A stretch of 64,000 bases of DNA from Liolophura sinensis. Taxonomy: Eukaryota > Mollusca > Polyplacophora > Chitonida > Chitonidae. Each line of letters opens with the position of its first letter. The first letter of the stretch is position 1. The position numbers and the translations under genes are program-made. Shown piece after piece: positions 1 through 12,510 of the stretch. The notes under the pieces are model-generated. The model searched no databases. It saw nothing but the letters and a program-made list of their open reading frames with translations, and had not been told where the DNA came from. The stretch is from the NCBI RefSeq assembly GCF_032854445.1, contig NC_088296.1:17661485-17725484 (forward strand). Direction: 5' to 3'.

Positions 1-417
1 AGTAAGTATAGCTGGGTTATCAAAACACATATGCTATCTGAATGCAAGAACTGTAACGTTTATATAAACATCATCTCAAACCTGACAAGTGGCATTTTGA
101 AATTGAGTATAGCATCTGTAAAGTGCGCTAAAGAAATCAGGTCAGCCACCAATTTTAGAAGTGAAGAAGTGATTTAATTAATGTGGATGACTGAAAGTTC
201 TTTAAATTTGCTGAAGTCTCGGTGAGTTCTTGAAAGAGTTTGTCAACAAAGTTAATGGGCAGCTGATCCGTGGCAGTGTAAGGCAGTGTTGTAGTGCCCC
301 TCATCTATACATTTTTGTTTTTCTTAAATATACACATACGCTGAATGTATTATTATATTTAGTAGTCCGATTCCGCTAACTCTCTGTTGTGTAAGTTACG
401 AATTTGCAACAATTGTC
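1..417. other. No gene seen
   Basis: AT-rich sequence without recognised features. Confidence 0.6.
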
Positions 418-505
418 GGCGCACTCGCCGGACGTTGATTTCGGAAGGAACAACGTGGCTTTGCCATCTCTGTTTCCTTACTGGAAATATTACTGTTGCA
501 GGTAT
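418..505. repeat. 86-bp duplicated block, copy 1
   Basis: Runs from CGGCGCACTCGCCGGACGTT to CTGTTGCAGGTA and is about 97% identical to 908-994. It ends in CAG|GTATGT, which resembles a 5' splice site on the plus strand. No protein similarity is recognised. Confidence 0.85.
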
Positions 506-907
506 GTTTATCATTGTACTATGTGCCAAATATGAGATTTAATGGTTCCCGAACGAAATGTAACGTGATTTTGGTTGTTTCATTGAGTAAACTGTAGTAT
601 TTTGACATAACAGAAGTTTCAGGCGATTAGCGATCGTTACCATGGTAGCGCCATTGTAAAAACTTTGTGTTGTCTAGATTTGATAAACTATCGCTTTTTG
701 TTTGCTTATTATATTGAGAGTTGCTTTAAATAATGTTTCTTGATACTGGTAATTAACCACTGTGACATTGAGAGAACTAAATGGATAAGATTTATGTAGC
801 TTTGGACTGTACACAAAATACCAAGTCACAGAGTATGAAAGCCCGTTATGTTCTTATTGTGTCACTACTTTGATTAAAATGTAAGTTTGAACTGTAATAA
901 ATATTTT

Positions 908-994
908 CGGCACTCGCCGGACGTTGATTTCGGAAGGAACAACGTGGCTTTGCCATCTCTGTTTCTTTACTGGAAATATTGCTGTTGCAGGTAT
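908..994. repeat. 86-bp duplicated block, copy 2
   Basis: Direct repeat of the block at 418-505, with two base differences plus a small indel at its left edge. It also ends GCAGGTAT. The 400 bp between the copies show no obvious duplication. Confidence 0.85.
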
Positions 995-1329
995 TTTCAG
1001 AGGATATATGGGATATATATCCATATATGATGTCCTGTACATCTAGTGGGCTTGTGTATGAGCTGCCTCATTCCCTCATATATTATATCCGTGTTACAGC
1101 AGAAATTGAGGTGGAACGTGCCATTTGAGAAGGATGCACCCTGGGAAATTCCAACAGTTGTACATGTTCTAGTGGCATCGTTTACATTGTGTGTTAAATT
1201 CTGTAAAACGAACAGATCATTCTGTACTTTAGAAAATGATGGGACAGCTGCATCAATTTCTGTGGATGTACTGGGTTGGGGAGGAAGAGTTGCGCTCGCA
1301 GCGGAAGGCTGTGTGACTGGTGCATTTGA

Positions 1330-1740
1330 AATGATGTGGCTCATCTTTTCCAGCATACCATGAGAAAAAAACAGCGTAATTTTCTATACTTGCAACATTT
1401 TTGTGGCCAGTGAGTTGCATAATAGTAGTGCGAGCTACGCCAGCATGAAGGAGACGGTTACATGTTGTTTTTGCGGGCACTGTGGTTTGTAAAACAGCCA
1501 GGTAATTTCGATCGTTTTGCCATGGTTAATTGATTTTATGGTGTGCTCTCCCATTGGTTGGCATTTGTACCATACATTACAGCAAGCTTTTCTTTTGTAA
1601 TTGAGGTTGTCGGCTGTTCACATTTTTGGTGGCCTGTGGTCCTTGTAGACTTTGTACGCCTCTACCGGGCAGTCATACAGTTTGACATCGAGAGCTACCA
1701 GCGTGGCGGAATGTAATTTGACGCCAAAAATCACGAAGCA
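1330..1740 (-). pseudogene. Crypton-type tyrosine recombinase C-terminal domain, broken
   Basis: Minus-strand fragments in successive frames read CPVEAYKVYKDHRPP, then TNHSARK, then a piece containing IMQLTGHKNVASIENYAV, then MLEKMSHIIS. The GHKNV...NY block is the recombinase core with the catalytic His and the Tyr near the end; NHSARK holds the upstream catalytic His-x-x-Arg. This arrangement is typical of the metazoan Crypton-derived recombinase domain (DUF3504 type). At least one stop and two or more frameshifts, one at an A7 run, show it is dead. A DIRS- or Ngaro-type source is the alternative. Confidence 0.65.
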
Positions 1741-3550
1741 GACGACACAAAAAAATGACGAAAATATTTGATTATAACCTCTTTGCCCATGATGTTGGCA
1801 TGTAGACAGTGTAGAAAAAAATTTATTAGTTTTTCTGGGTCTTATTTTTAGGGAGAATAAATCGCATGTTTGTGTAAGCAGGTCAGCACCGCATGGAAAT
1901 CCCCGTCAAGGACCGCAGGGCTTCCCCAGGGAAAGGTCACTCGGTGCGAAAGTAGTTCCGCGCGGGCAAAATGTTCAGAGGATGGGGGCTCTGTATCAGG
2001 CGGGTAACACGCATAGGTATATGATAAATTAAGCTACACGACAGCTGGAACAGGCAAGCTTTTCGTCACTTTGCCGATCCTTCGTAAGCACGTGAACCAA
2101 GCTAAATGTTTGGTGTACGAAAGGTTTATTATAAGCTCATGATCACGTCACAAGAAAAAAAAACAGAGCTTACATGTGAATACCAAATTAGCCTTTGTAC
2201 ATTAGCACATCATCTACACTGTATACAAAAAGCTCAGTTAGATCTGATTTGATGTGTGCATTTGTCGTCACATTCAGTACATAAACTTATAAAAAACACT
2301 GCCAGTGACACTTGGCGTTGCATTTATTCGAAGATTAATCGTGCGCAATATATTTTTCTGCTGGACGCCTACATATCTGAGCTCGTTTCTAGTGGTAACT
2401 CCCATGGCAATGTCACTCACTATTTACACATGTGTGGCTTAATAAGTCACACATAATTCTTTTGAACACGCAATCTGAGCTGTTTGACCACATACAACCC
2501 AAAGATGAGGAATATTTCATTACAAACACAATGGTGAATTCCTAAAACTCCGAACCGCCTGTATTACGACGGTTCACTCATTTCTTCTTTTGTTTATTAC
2601 GTCACATTTATCAGTGTACGTGCGCTCATAGAACATATGTGAAGTGCACACGCACTGCAACGTCACAGAAGAAAACAATGCGCTGTACAGTCATCTGGAC
2701 TTTCTGTGTAGCTCGTCCTCGTGTCTCCCATTGCTGAAACAAGACAAACTGTAGGAATGACTGTATATATGCAGATAAGCCAGCGAAATCAGGAAGTGAC
2801 TGTTACACAGCTGGCCTAATGAACATATTATCCGTGGACACATAGATCATTAACGAATCTAGGCGTTAAAACAGACATTCGTATACCAGCCGTCATTCAA
2901 AATGGGCGTTACGGGTCAATAATCTCAAGGCCAATTTTCAACTTTCAACATGAACAACAACAACGTTCAACATGAACCAAAACAGATCTAAGAAAGTATA
3001 TAAAGTACACGTAGGACATTGGGACGGATTCATGCAGTGAAGCCGTCAACAGTTTTCTATGATGACACAAGGAATGTTCAAGGCAAATGATTAAATCAGT
3101 AATCAAATCCCGTGTCAGGCTGGTGTACAAATTGTCGATAATCACAAGCATCACATTTGTTCTGATGTTGCAACTCTGCATATAGCCACAGACCCCCATT
3201 AATTTTCCATAAGCGACAATGTTAACGTCTAGCGCTGAAGCTCAGTCCCAAACATTCCGTGGCCAATAAGCTTTTTGTGCATACCCGGCCCAGCTTGGGA
3301 GAAACAAGCCATAAAAATCTTGACATAGGTTGACCGTCAAAATCTGGACCTTTCCATGCCGGCAGCTGGGAGGCGTGCCTAGCAACGCCAAGGGGACGTC
3401 ACTCGCAGCCTCATCACTACCTCACACCTTGTGTCCTCTCACCCAGAATTTCAAACTTTCATCAATAAAGCTCATACCTCCTCAAAGTTTTGACAGTACA
3501 CCAAAAATGGACGCCTGGGAGTAAAAAAAAGACTCTACACCCTAAAATTT
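1741..3550. other. No gene seen
   Basis: Only short stop-bounded frames without recognisable motifs; may include the rest of the dead Crypton. Confidence 0.5.
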
Positions 3551-3757
3551 ACAGAACTACAATCGTCCCTACCGAAAAACGAAAGTTGTAATGGGGGTCT
3601 GTGTCCATATGTTCAACGCGGCCATCTAATTACACAATTATGAAGCTGAATTCACAGAACTACAATCGTCCCTACCGAAAAACGGAGGTTGTAATGGGGG
3701 TCTGTGTCCATAGGTTCAACGCGGCCATCTAATTACACACAATTATGAATCTGAATG
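3551..3757. repeat. Two tandem copies of a ~105-bp unit
   Basis: The unit starting AGAACTACAATCGTCCCTAC occurs at about 3552 and 3657 with few differences. Both copies end in AATTATGAA or a variant. Confidence 0.85.
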
Positions 3758-4429
3758 CCAGAGATCCTGGACACTCTGTCCGTATCTACTTAAGAGAGAA
3801 TTGCCTACTATGAATAAAACTTAAGAAAATTAGAGTGAAGATGGTTGACGCAACAGCCTTGACAGAATAGGTATTGCTAGTGACCTTAATTGAAATCTTC
3901 ATATAACAAAGAGGGTCTACCAAATGCTACAAGGCGACATTGTATGAGTGCAATATTCCGGCATTGTATTTACTTACAAGAGAATTCCAGCCTTCATAAA
4001 ACTTAATAAACTTAGACGGCGAAATGACCTTGACAGACCAGGTTTTGCAGTGACAACTTGTAACGTTGAATGAAATCGTCACGTGACGTTATATGAGTAC
4101 ACTAATGAGATAATCCCTCAAACATATAATGACGGAATGCTTGAAACAAAGTTGACATTGTAGAATAGGCCTACCTCAGCATACCATGTAAATTATAAGG
4201 AGGCCCGCGAGATAACCGCTTTGTTGCTCCTTTGGTCTGCGTGAAAACTTAACATGAAAGTTATAGGTCAGACAACCGCAATATTTTAATGTAAAATGGA
4301 GTGTTCCTGTCATTTTTGTGTAAATGAAATCAAAACGCTGGAAGGCGATAACACGACTTCTGATTTGTAAAACGTCGCCTTCTGGTAACAGATTTGCGCA
4401 TGACTAGAAGTTTTACATTAAGTGAACGA

Positions 4430-5160
4430 GAGCCTGAGCATCACAACAGTTTACAGAAAATGAACCGAAAACCAGAGAGAATCACGACATTTTACAGAAA
4501 ATGAACCGAAAACCAGAGAGAATCACGGCATTTTACAGGAAATGAACCAAAAACCAGAGAGAATCACGACATTTTACATTAAGTGAACGAAAAGCTTGAG
4601 AATCACAACAGTTTACAGAAAATGAACCGAAAACCAGAGAGAATCACGACATTTTACAGGAAATGAACCGAAAACCAGAGAGAATCACATTTTACAGGAA
4701 ATGAACCAAAAACCAGAGAAAATCACGGCATTTTATAGTAAATGAACCGAAAGCCAGAGAGAATCACGACATTTTACATTAAGTGAACGAAAAGCTTGAG
4801 AATCACATTTTACAGGAAATGAACCGAAAACCAGAGAGAATCACAACATTTTACAGGAAATGAACCGAAAACCAGAGAGAATCACGACATTTTACAGGAA
4901 ATGAACCGAAAACCAGAGAGAATCACGACATTTTACATTAAGTGAACGAAAAGCTTGAGAATCACAACAGTTTACAGAAAATGAACCGAAAACCAGAGAG
5001 AATCACAACATTTTACAGGAAATGAACCGAAAACCAGAGAGAATCACGACATTTTACAGGAAATGAACCGAAAACCAGAGAGAATCACGACATTTTACAT
5101 TAAATGAACCAAAAGCCAGGGAATCACATTTTAGGTTAAATGAACCAAAAACCAGAACGA
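4430..5160. repeat. 41-bp minisatellite (~18 copies)
   Basis: The consensus unit contains AACCAGAGAGAATCACGACA and TTTTACAGGAAATGAACCG. A second unit type with TTAAGTGAACGAAAAGCTTG recurs every few units, suggesting a higher-order pattern. An A-rich tract follows at 5180-5210. Confidence 0.9.
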
Positions 5161-6073
5161 ATCATGTAATTTTAAATGCAAAAAAAAAAAAAAAGAAAAA
5201 AAAAAGTAAACTACAATACTGTCATTAAACGAAATTTTACATAATAGGAACCAAAATGCCAGAGGATCACGACATTTTAGCGAGACCGGTAGGGAAACAT
5301 TTTAACGTAAGACATGTTGGGTCGTGTTGTTGAGTCAAGTATTTCGCCAGGAGACAGATAAGCCACATAACCTACAAAAAGGAAAAAAGCACATAGCAGG
5401 CGAAGCGATGGCAGAAGTGGGCTAAGAAAAATTAGGCATTGCGCCGTCTTTCTCGCTTTTTTAGAATTCCAGGTTATAAAATACGTAGAAATATTTTTTC
5501 AGTCAGCGCTGGAATGTCACGTCAGGGAGGAGGATGGAAGGGAAGTATTGCCTATGATCGCACAAATAATATCAATGTCGATGCAACTATCATATACACA
5601 TTTCTTTCATTTGCTCTTTATTTTCAACGTTTTTTCTAAATCCCACAATTTCATACGATCTCAATAATTCTCAGCTGTGGCATCGATGGAAATCACTATA
5701 AATGGTGTATGCTGATATCAGTATGTAAAATGATAACTCCTGCATATGTTCATTTATACAATATATATGAATCATAAACCAAAATGCAGCTATGATTGAA
5801 ATAAAGTATAAATAAAGCTGTGATTTGATGATATGCACGATATACGCCAAAAGAAGTGATCCCCAAAACAGTACGTGGTAAAAATCGCCATTAATCTAGT
5901 TATTATGCTTGCCTTCGACCATAACCTAATTCGTCGTATACGCACTTATAAGTGGACAACGGTATGTAGGCTGTTCAAATGTAGTTAAGTATGAGTATGT
6001 ATGTCGTGGGCATGTATATACTTCCAAGGATTGTATACCTAATATATGTTATTATACGGCGTTTTTGTTTTTG
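5161..6073. other. No gene seen
   Basis: Poly(A)-rich start, then unique sequence with no motif recognised. Confidence 0.55.
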
Positions 6074-6083
6074 TTTTACGTTA

Positions 6084-6353
6084 TTTATTTATTTATTTTA
6101 TTGGTGTTTTATCCCGTACTCAACAATATTTCTCTTATACGACGGCGCCCAGCATTATGGTGGGAGGAAACCGGGCAGAGCCCGGGGGAAACCCACAACT
6201 ATCCGCAGGTTGCTGACAGACCTTCCCACGTACGGCTGGAGAGGAAGCCAGCATGAGCTGGACTTGAACTCACAGCGACCGCATTGGTGAGAGACTCCTG
6301 GATCATTACGCTGCGATAGCGCGCTAACCAACTGAGCCTCGGAGGCCCCTTGA
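6084..6353 (-). mobile_element. SINE-A, full length, with target-site duplication
   Basis: tRNA-like head at the right end (GGAGGC...), core, then the (TTTA)n tail at the left. TTTTACGTTA flanks it at 6074-6083 and 6354-6363, consistent with LINE-driven insertion. Confidence 0.85.
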
Positions 6354-6569
6354 TTTTACGTTACACTTCCATTTATGTGTGTATACGAATGTGTGCATGT
6401 ATATACAAAAACGTAAATATTTTTAGTTCAAGGCCGATTTCCTTCGGTGAGATTGACGCTTTAGCTGAATAAACCGGCGAGGTCAAGAAGTGAGTGTGAT
6501 ACACTTGTTACCATCGGTAGGCCCCCCACAGTATTATCATCACTGGACACACAGATTTTTAAAAAAAGA

Positions 6570-6700
6570 GCTGCAGGGACACCCACAACCATCCGCAGGT
6601 TACTCGCAGACATTTCAGCATATATTATGTATACGGCCGGAGAGGAAGCTTACACGAGCTATACCAACAGCCACCGCATTAGTGAGAGGCCCAAGGGGTA
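6570..6700 (-). mobile_element. SINE-A, degraded fragment
   Basis: Retains ACAACCATCCGCAGGTTACT, GGCCGGAGAGGAAGC and ACCGCATTAGTGAGAGGC; the 3' end is lost. Confidence 0.65.
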
Positions 6701-8235
6701 TATACCAAATTGTGGTCCCAAATACCCACCATATTTTCACATACCCTTTTTCTCCTGAAAGAAAAATATATAAAAGACCATATTTGCAAATAAGATTTAA
6801 GGCTCTTTCTACTGATCATGGCATCATTTTTATGTTTTCTTTTCCTTTAAATGACATACCAGTATGCGATCTTGGAGAGGTTAATTTCAGCAGAGTTTGC
6901 TCAGAACTATCAATATAAACACAAAGTTACGAAATCATGAAGCATGTTTAAAAGTTTCTCTGATTTCTTAAACAGTTTTCTCTTATTATCCCCAATACTT
7001 AAATTAGTTTTTTTTTGTTTTAATTCAGCACAAGGCAAAATGAGAAATTTTGCTCAAGAGGAATTCTAGTATCCTTAAGAGTAATCGGTTTCAGCTGAAC
7101 GTACACTTCAATTTTGACGTTCTTTCATAAAGCGGTTTGTCTTCAATTCCGCGCACGTCTCTTCAATGAATACATTAGTCAGTTCCTATGGAAACCAGGA
7201 ATTGCATCCAATTAATCGCAGTTTAAATAGGGATCTGTAAGTCATTCAGAACTAAACAGAGACCGAATTCCGAGTTGCAAACTTAACCTGATGTGGTTTA
7301 GCTTCTGTTACTTGGACACCGTTTAAATTACCACAATTTTAGGGTCAGTTGCCATGAAAACCAGAAATTTCAGAAAAAGAACAATTTAAATATGAATATA
7401 GTTCAACATCAACAGAAGCTGTAGACCAAATTTGAAGTTGCTATCTGCTTTTGTTGGGCTTCTGTTGCCTGCACGCCCGTTCAGATTAACAGATTTTATA
7501 GTCAGTTGCAGCTGACTAATTATTAATTTCATCCAAATAAGTTCATCTTAATTAAGAAAGTATTGTTTCATTTACTAAACATATAGATCAGATTTGAAGT
7601 TCCTGTCTACTTTGGTTTGATTTCCATTGCCCACTCATCCTGGTTTCCTCTCCTGTCGCACGTGAGAAGCCATGCTAGTAACCTGCCGATGGTCGTGGGT
7701 TTCCCCATGGCTCTGCACGGTTTCTTCCCACTATGATACTGGCCGCCGTAGTATAGGCAAAATATTCGTAACTACCGTTTATAGTGCCAGAAAATGTTGT
7801 GAAATTGGCTCTAGGGTCACGTCGTTCCAATATCCAAATCACCACACAAGCGACGTCGACAGCTTGTCGCCACCAATGTCCCCAAAGCAATGAGAACAGG
7901 CGAATCCAGTGCTGGTTTTGAACCCGTGCCACGTTTGTTTCAGTGATTGTTAGACAGGCACATTTTAACCACTGGATCACGGCCCGCTCCGGCTGTACAT
8001 ACTCATGTACTTTCGGCGACGACACTTTGCCCACAACTGTCCAACCTGGATCGCATTTTGTCGTCTCCGTGTGCATAATAAAAAAACAAAGAACAGACCA
8101 TTATATCCGTCTGATTTATTATTTATCCCCTCTATAAAAAATAAACGTGTACAGATCTGTCCTTGATATGTTAAAAGAAAAGCAAACCGAGTATTTATAT
8201 TACACAGGCCTATGCCAAGTAGGCTGTATGGAGTA
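6701..8235. other. No gene seen apart from one SINE fragment
   Basis: A tRNA-like B-box sequence (GGTTTTGAACCCGTGCC) near 7912 may belong to another decayed SINE. Confidence 0.5.
7644..7768 (+). mobile_element. SINE-A core fragment
   Basis: Shows GATGGTCGTGGGTTTCCCC and a diverged GGCCGCCGTAGTATA end; both termini are missing. Confidence 0.65.
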
Positions 8236-9482
8236 TATGGAGGCTGTAACAGACCGACCTACCATACATGTATATCTATGGCGTATGACAGACGGACACT
8301 TGGGCCTACCATACATGTACATCTATGGCGCAAGATAGACAGACACTTGGGCCTGCCATACATGTACATCTATGGCGTATGACAGACGGACACTTGGGCC
8401 TACCATACATGTACATCTATGGCGTATGACAGACGGACACTTGGGCCTGCCATACATGTACATCTATGGCGTATGACAGACGGACACCTGGGCCTACCAT
8501 ACATGTACATCTATGACGTAAGATAGACGGACACTTGGGCCTGCCATACATGTACATCTATGGCGTATGACAGACGGACACTTGGGCCTACCATACATGT
8601 ACATCTATGGCGTATGATAGACGGACACTTGGGCCTACCATACATGTACATCTATGACGTAAGATAGACGGACACTTGGGCCTGCCATACATGTACATCT
8701 ATGGCGTATGACAGACGGACACTTGGGCCTACCATACATGTACATCTATGGCGTATGACAGACGGACACTTGGGCCTACCATACATGTACATCTATGGCG
8801 TATGACAGACGGACACTTGGGCCCACCATACATGTACATCTATGGCGTATGACAGACGGACACCTGGGCCTACCATACATGTACATCTATGACGTAAGAT
8901 AGACGGACACTTGGGCCTGCCATACATGTACATCTATGGCGTATGACAGACGGACACTTGGGCCTACCATACATGTACATCTATGGCGTATGATAGACGG
9001 ACACTTGGGCCTGCCATACATGTACATTTATGGCGTACAGCAGATGAACACTTAAGCCTACCATACATGTACATCTATGGCGTACGACAGGCAGACACTT
9101 GGGCCTACCATACATGTACATCTGTGGCGTATGACAGACAGACACTTGGGCCTACCATACATGCACATCTGTGGCGTGTGACACACGGACACTTGGGCCT
9201 GCCATACATGCACATCTGTGGCGTACGACAGATGGACACTTGGGCCTGCCATACATGTACATCTATGGCGTACGACAGACGGACACTTGGGCCTACCATA
9301 CATGTACATCTATGGCGTACGACAGACGGACACTTGGGCCTACCATACATGTACATCTATGGCGTACCACAGACGGACACTTGGGCCTACCATACATGTA
9401 CATCTGTGACGTATGACAGATGGACACTTGGGCCTACCATACATGTACATCTATGGCGTACAACAGATAGGTATTTTGGCCT
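8236..9482. repeat. 47-bp minisatellite (~26 copies)
   Basis: The unit contains CCATACATGTACATCTATGG and CGTATGACAGACGGACACTT. Variants with GACGTAAGATAGACGG recur at 8512, 8653 and 8888, spacings of three and five units. The long open frames across it (up to 174 codons) arise only because the unit lacks stops. Confidence 0.95.
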
Positions 9483-9509
9483 ACCATCTAGCATCTATCG
9501 TGTATAATA

Positions 9510-9510
<1 letters not shown>

Positions 9511-9573
<63 letters not shown>
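9511..9573. repeat. (TA)n microsatellite
   Basis: About 30 TA dinucleotides immediately after the 47-bp array. Confidence 0.95.
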
Positions 9574-9574
<1 letters not shown>

Positions 9575-9778
9575 ATATGTACCATATATATTGATATACA
9601 TATATTCACAGGTCAATGCCATGTAACCAAACACATAATTTACTGACCACGAGACACTTCGCATCACACGATCGTAAACAAACCAGCTGTTTGCTAAGAG
9701 ATCATATCTAAAGAAAACATATTTACTACCGGTATGATAATTGAGAAATGTTAGTCCAGATCTGCTATTTGCATGGAT

Positions 9779-9917
9779 TACCCAGCAACCTGTGGATGGT
9801 CGTGGTTTTCCCCCGGGCTCTGCCCGGTTTCCTCCCACCACAATGCTGGCTGCTGTCGCATAGGTGAAATATTCTTGAGTACGGCGTAAAACATCAATCA
9901 AGTAAATAAATAAATAC
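9779..9917 (+). mobile_element. SINE-A, 5'-truncated
   Basis: Begins at CAGCAACCTGTGGATGGTCG and runs to the AATAAATAAAT tail. Confidence 0.85.
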
Positions 9918-10159
9918 ATGGATTTCCCAACATCTCTTCAACTCTTATTTTATAGTGGCATCGAGATGTCTACATCTGACACTTTTCTGACATGCAGGAA
10001 GGACTGATCGCTGAAACTTTTACGAGGTATGAACAACTTCCGCACATGTAGGAGTACTGTTGTCCTTGTGGTTGGCGTATTACAGCACGCAGGATACAAG
10101 CTGCATTTGATGTTAGGAGAACTTCAACATGTACAAGAATTGTTGCATTTCATATAAAC

Positions 10160-10475
10160 AGACTTGTTACATTTTACAGAGTAGTTACCGTTAACAGACT
10201 AGTTACATTTAACAGAGTAGTTACATTTAACAGACTAGTTACAGTTAACAGAATAGTTCTGTATGGTATATAAAAAAAAGACATCCGACACGGAGGAAAC
10301 ATGTTGTATTGCCTATTTGGAAAATCCAAATCCATTAAAAAAAACTTGATATATTTCATATATGGAGAATCGAGACCTACAGAAAAATTAATAAATTTCA
10401 TATTTAGAAAACCAAGACCTACAGAAAAATTGATGTATTTCACATTTGGAGAATCAAGACATGTTGGAAATTTGG
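10160..10475. repeat. Short tandem repeats (16-20 bp and ~47 bp)
   Basis: ACAGAGTAGTTACATTTA-type units fill 10160-10258. Three ~47-bp units with AGACCTACAGAAAAATT follow at 10310-10470. Confidence 0.8.
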
Positions 10476-10752
10476 AATCTAGCACACTGCAGATAGATAC
10501 ATAATACTGATAACCATGAATTTTTTTTTTTCAATTTCTAGAAATTACTTTTCTCAGGAATAGTACATTTTAACTGTGCTAAGCACTACATTGTATTTGC
10601 CTTCAAAACACATCTCAAAAACAATTTTCCAATGTGAACCAGGTTTCTATGGTTACCAAACTGGACACTGGAAACTTGCTTTAATACAATAAAAACTAGT
10701 TCTGTAATAAAAATAATAACAACTTGGAAAAGTTTAAACATTCTGCACATTC

Positions 10753-10808
10753 AACATATTCTGCACATGTTGTGTTTTAAGTTAAACACAACATGTGCAG
10801 AATATGTT
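10753..10808. repeat. Perfect 25-bp inverted repeat (hairpin)
   Basis: The left arm begins AACATATTCTGCACATGTTG; the right arm is its exact complement, separated by TAAGTT. Confidence 0.9.
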
Positions 10809-11530
10809 AAGAAAGATGCACATATGCATTATATATGAGCATTGTACCAAACTCTTTTGGATTTCAATGCAAATTGTAATATACAGTTCACAAAAGAAAA
10901 CCCGACAAAAAAAAATTAAGACAAATGTGACTTGAATTCTTTCAGATCTGAACGCTGTACACACAAACAATTCATCAGATGTTTTCATGACTGTTTGGCA
11001 TAAACTACGTAAGTATTTTAACCTAAAGATTGTAAAACACTGTTTTTTTGGTCTGAAATTTGCGTTGTTCCACTAGAATATCATCCTGCTTTTCTATCAC
11101 ACCACAGATCACTTTTCTACCATAAATAGAACTCATAAAAAATGAGAAATCAGCCAGTGCACGTAATGAATGGGAAATGTAAAATTATAGCTTAAATTAT
11201 ACCCGAACAAGCTAAAATGAAAGTAGAATACTTAGGACTTTGTATGATCCTATCAAAACCGGATATTTTAAATCTGGCAAATTTCCATGGGAAATTCTTC
11301 ATTGGAATACGCATTCAAATTATGAAATTAACACCGTGGGAAAAAAACAGCCCATTCCTCATCAAGCAAAATTTTCAATGAGGTTAATCAATTTGACAAA
11401 AAGACAGTGCCTTATATCACACTCAACCAAAACAACCGACACAATTCCTCTCTCTCTCTCACTCTCTCTTGTAAACTGTAGTTTCTTCCTGCCATCAAAA
11501 CCATATAACTGACACCATACGTTATTTCTT
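10809..11530. other. No gene seen
   Basis: AT-rich; a short CT repeat at 11445-11470. Confidence 0.55.
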
Positions 11531-11682
11531 TAGTTATTTACCTGCTTGATTGGTGTTTTACGGAACACTCAAGAATATTTCACTTATACGATGGCGGCCA
11601 GCATTATGGTGGGATGAAAAAGAGACAAGGCCCGTGGGAAACCCACGACAATCCGCAGGTTGCTGCCAGACCTTGGCAGCAC
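11531..11682 (-). mobile_element. SINE-A, 5'-truncated
   Basis: Tail and core up to CAGGTTGCTGCCAGACC are present; the tRNA-like head is absent. Confidence 0.8.
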
Positions 11683-12336
11683 AAGCACTGCTGTCAGGGA
11701 TTACCACCAAGGTGCCACGATCAGTGAGAGCAAAGGAAGCTTCCAAAATAACTTTGTTGTTCTGTGGAATTTGACACAGTCAAATGTCAGAGATCAAAGC
11801 TCACCACTAATGTTTGCCAATATGGAATGCTATATAATAAATGATCCTAAACTATCATAAAATAACAAAAACAAAAACAAAACATACATGAAGAGTACAT
11901 GTAGTACTAATGAATGGCCTCTGTGTAAGAGCAAAAAAGCAAAAAGTATCTCTGCTACCAGCAGAAAAAACAACCCGAACAACAACAACAACAACCCCCC
12001 CCCCCCCCAAACAAACTGAACAACAACAACAAAGAATGCCCCTGACATTCTATATGGCAAAAGTTTAACCTTACTATTGTAGCTAAAATATAACTTATTG
12101 CAAAAATACATTCAGAAAATCAATAACGTGGGGAGGGGGGTTGGGTTTCCCATTTTTCAATTCCCATTGATGTCAGTTAAAGTAGGCAACGGTATATGGA
12201 TAGCGATACCTTAACCCATGTCAGCTGATCGTGCAAGAGATCTTTACTGCATAGAAACATCACGCTGATGCTGCATTACGGATATCAACATGCACAAAGG
12301 GAGGTTACTCTCCAACCAATCCAGAAGGAAGTCTGC
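11683..12336. other. 3' flank of the SLC22 gene
   Basis: Contains a C-run at 11996-12008 and CAA repeats. The 3' UTR must lie here, but its end is not marked by a canonical AATAAA on the minus strand that I can find. Confidence 0.5.
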
Positions 12337-12510
12337 TCAGAGTTGTTCCCCTTGATCTATCCGTCCGGCTTTCCTATCCCAGCCTTCGACTTCCTCAATG
12401 GTTTCAGGAAGGGGTTTACGATGCGTCTCTGGTAAGACTAGGCACAACACCCCACCTATTATTGTCAGCACCCCGAACACTGTAAGTGGAAGTCGGGGGA
12501 TGGTCTTTGC
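12337..12510 (-). CDS. SLC22 gene exon 10: TM12 and C-terminus
   Basis: Reads AKTIPRLPLTVFGVLTIIGG, then VLCLVLPETHRKPLPETIEE and a short cytoplasmic tail ending GEQL before TGA. LPET-x-x-KPLPETIEE is the diagnostic C-terminal signature of SLC22 carriers. The acceptor is TTTATTTCCAG|GCA, phase 0. Confidence 0.93.
   Translation of the reverse strand, partial: AKTIPRLPLTVFGVLTIIGGVLCLVLPETHRKPLPETIEEVEGWDRKAGRIDQGEQL

Noticed and set aside
6490-6918. 142-codon plus-strand frame
   Set aside because: Its first half is a decayed SINE-A read in one frame; the rest has no motif.
8983-9507. 174-codon open frame
   Set aside because: Lies wholly inside the 47-bp minisatellite; the opposite strand and other frames are also open.
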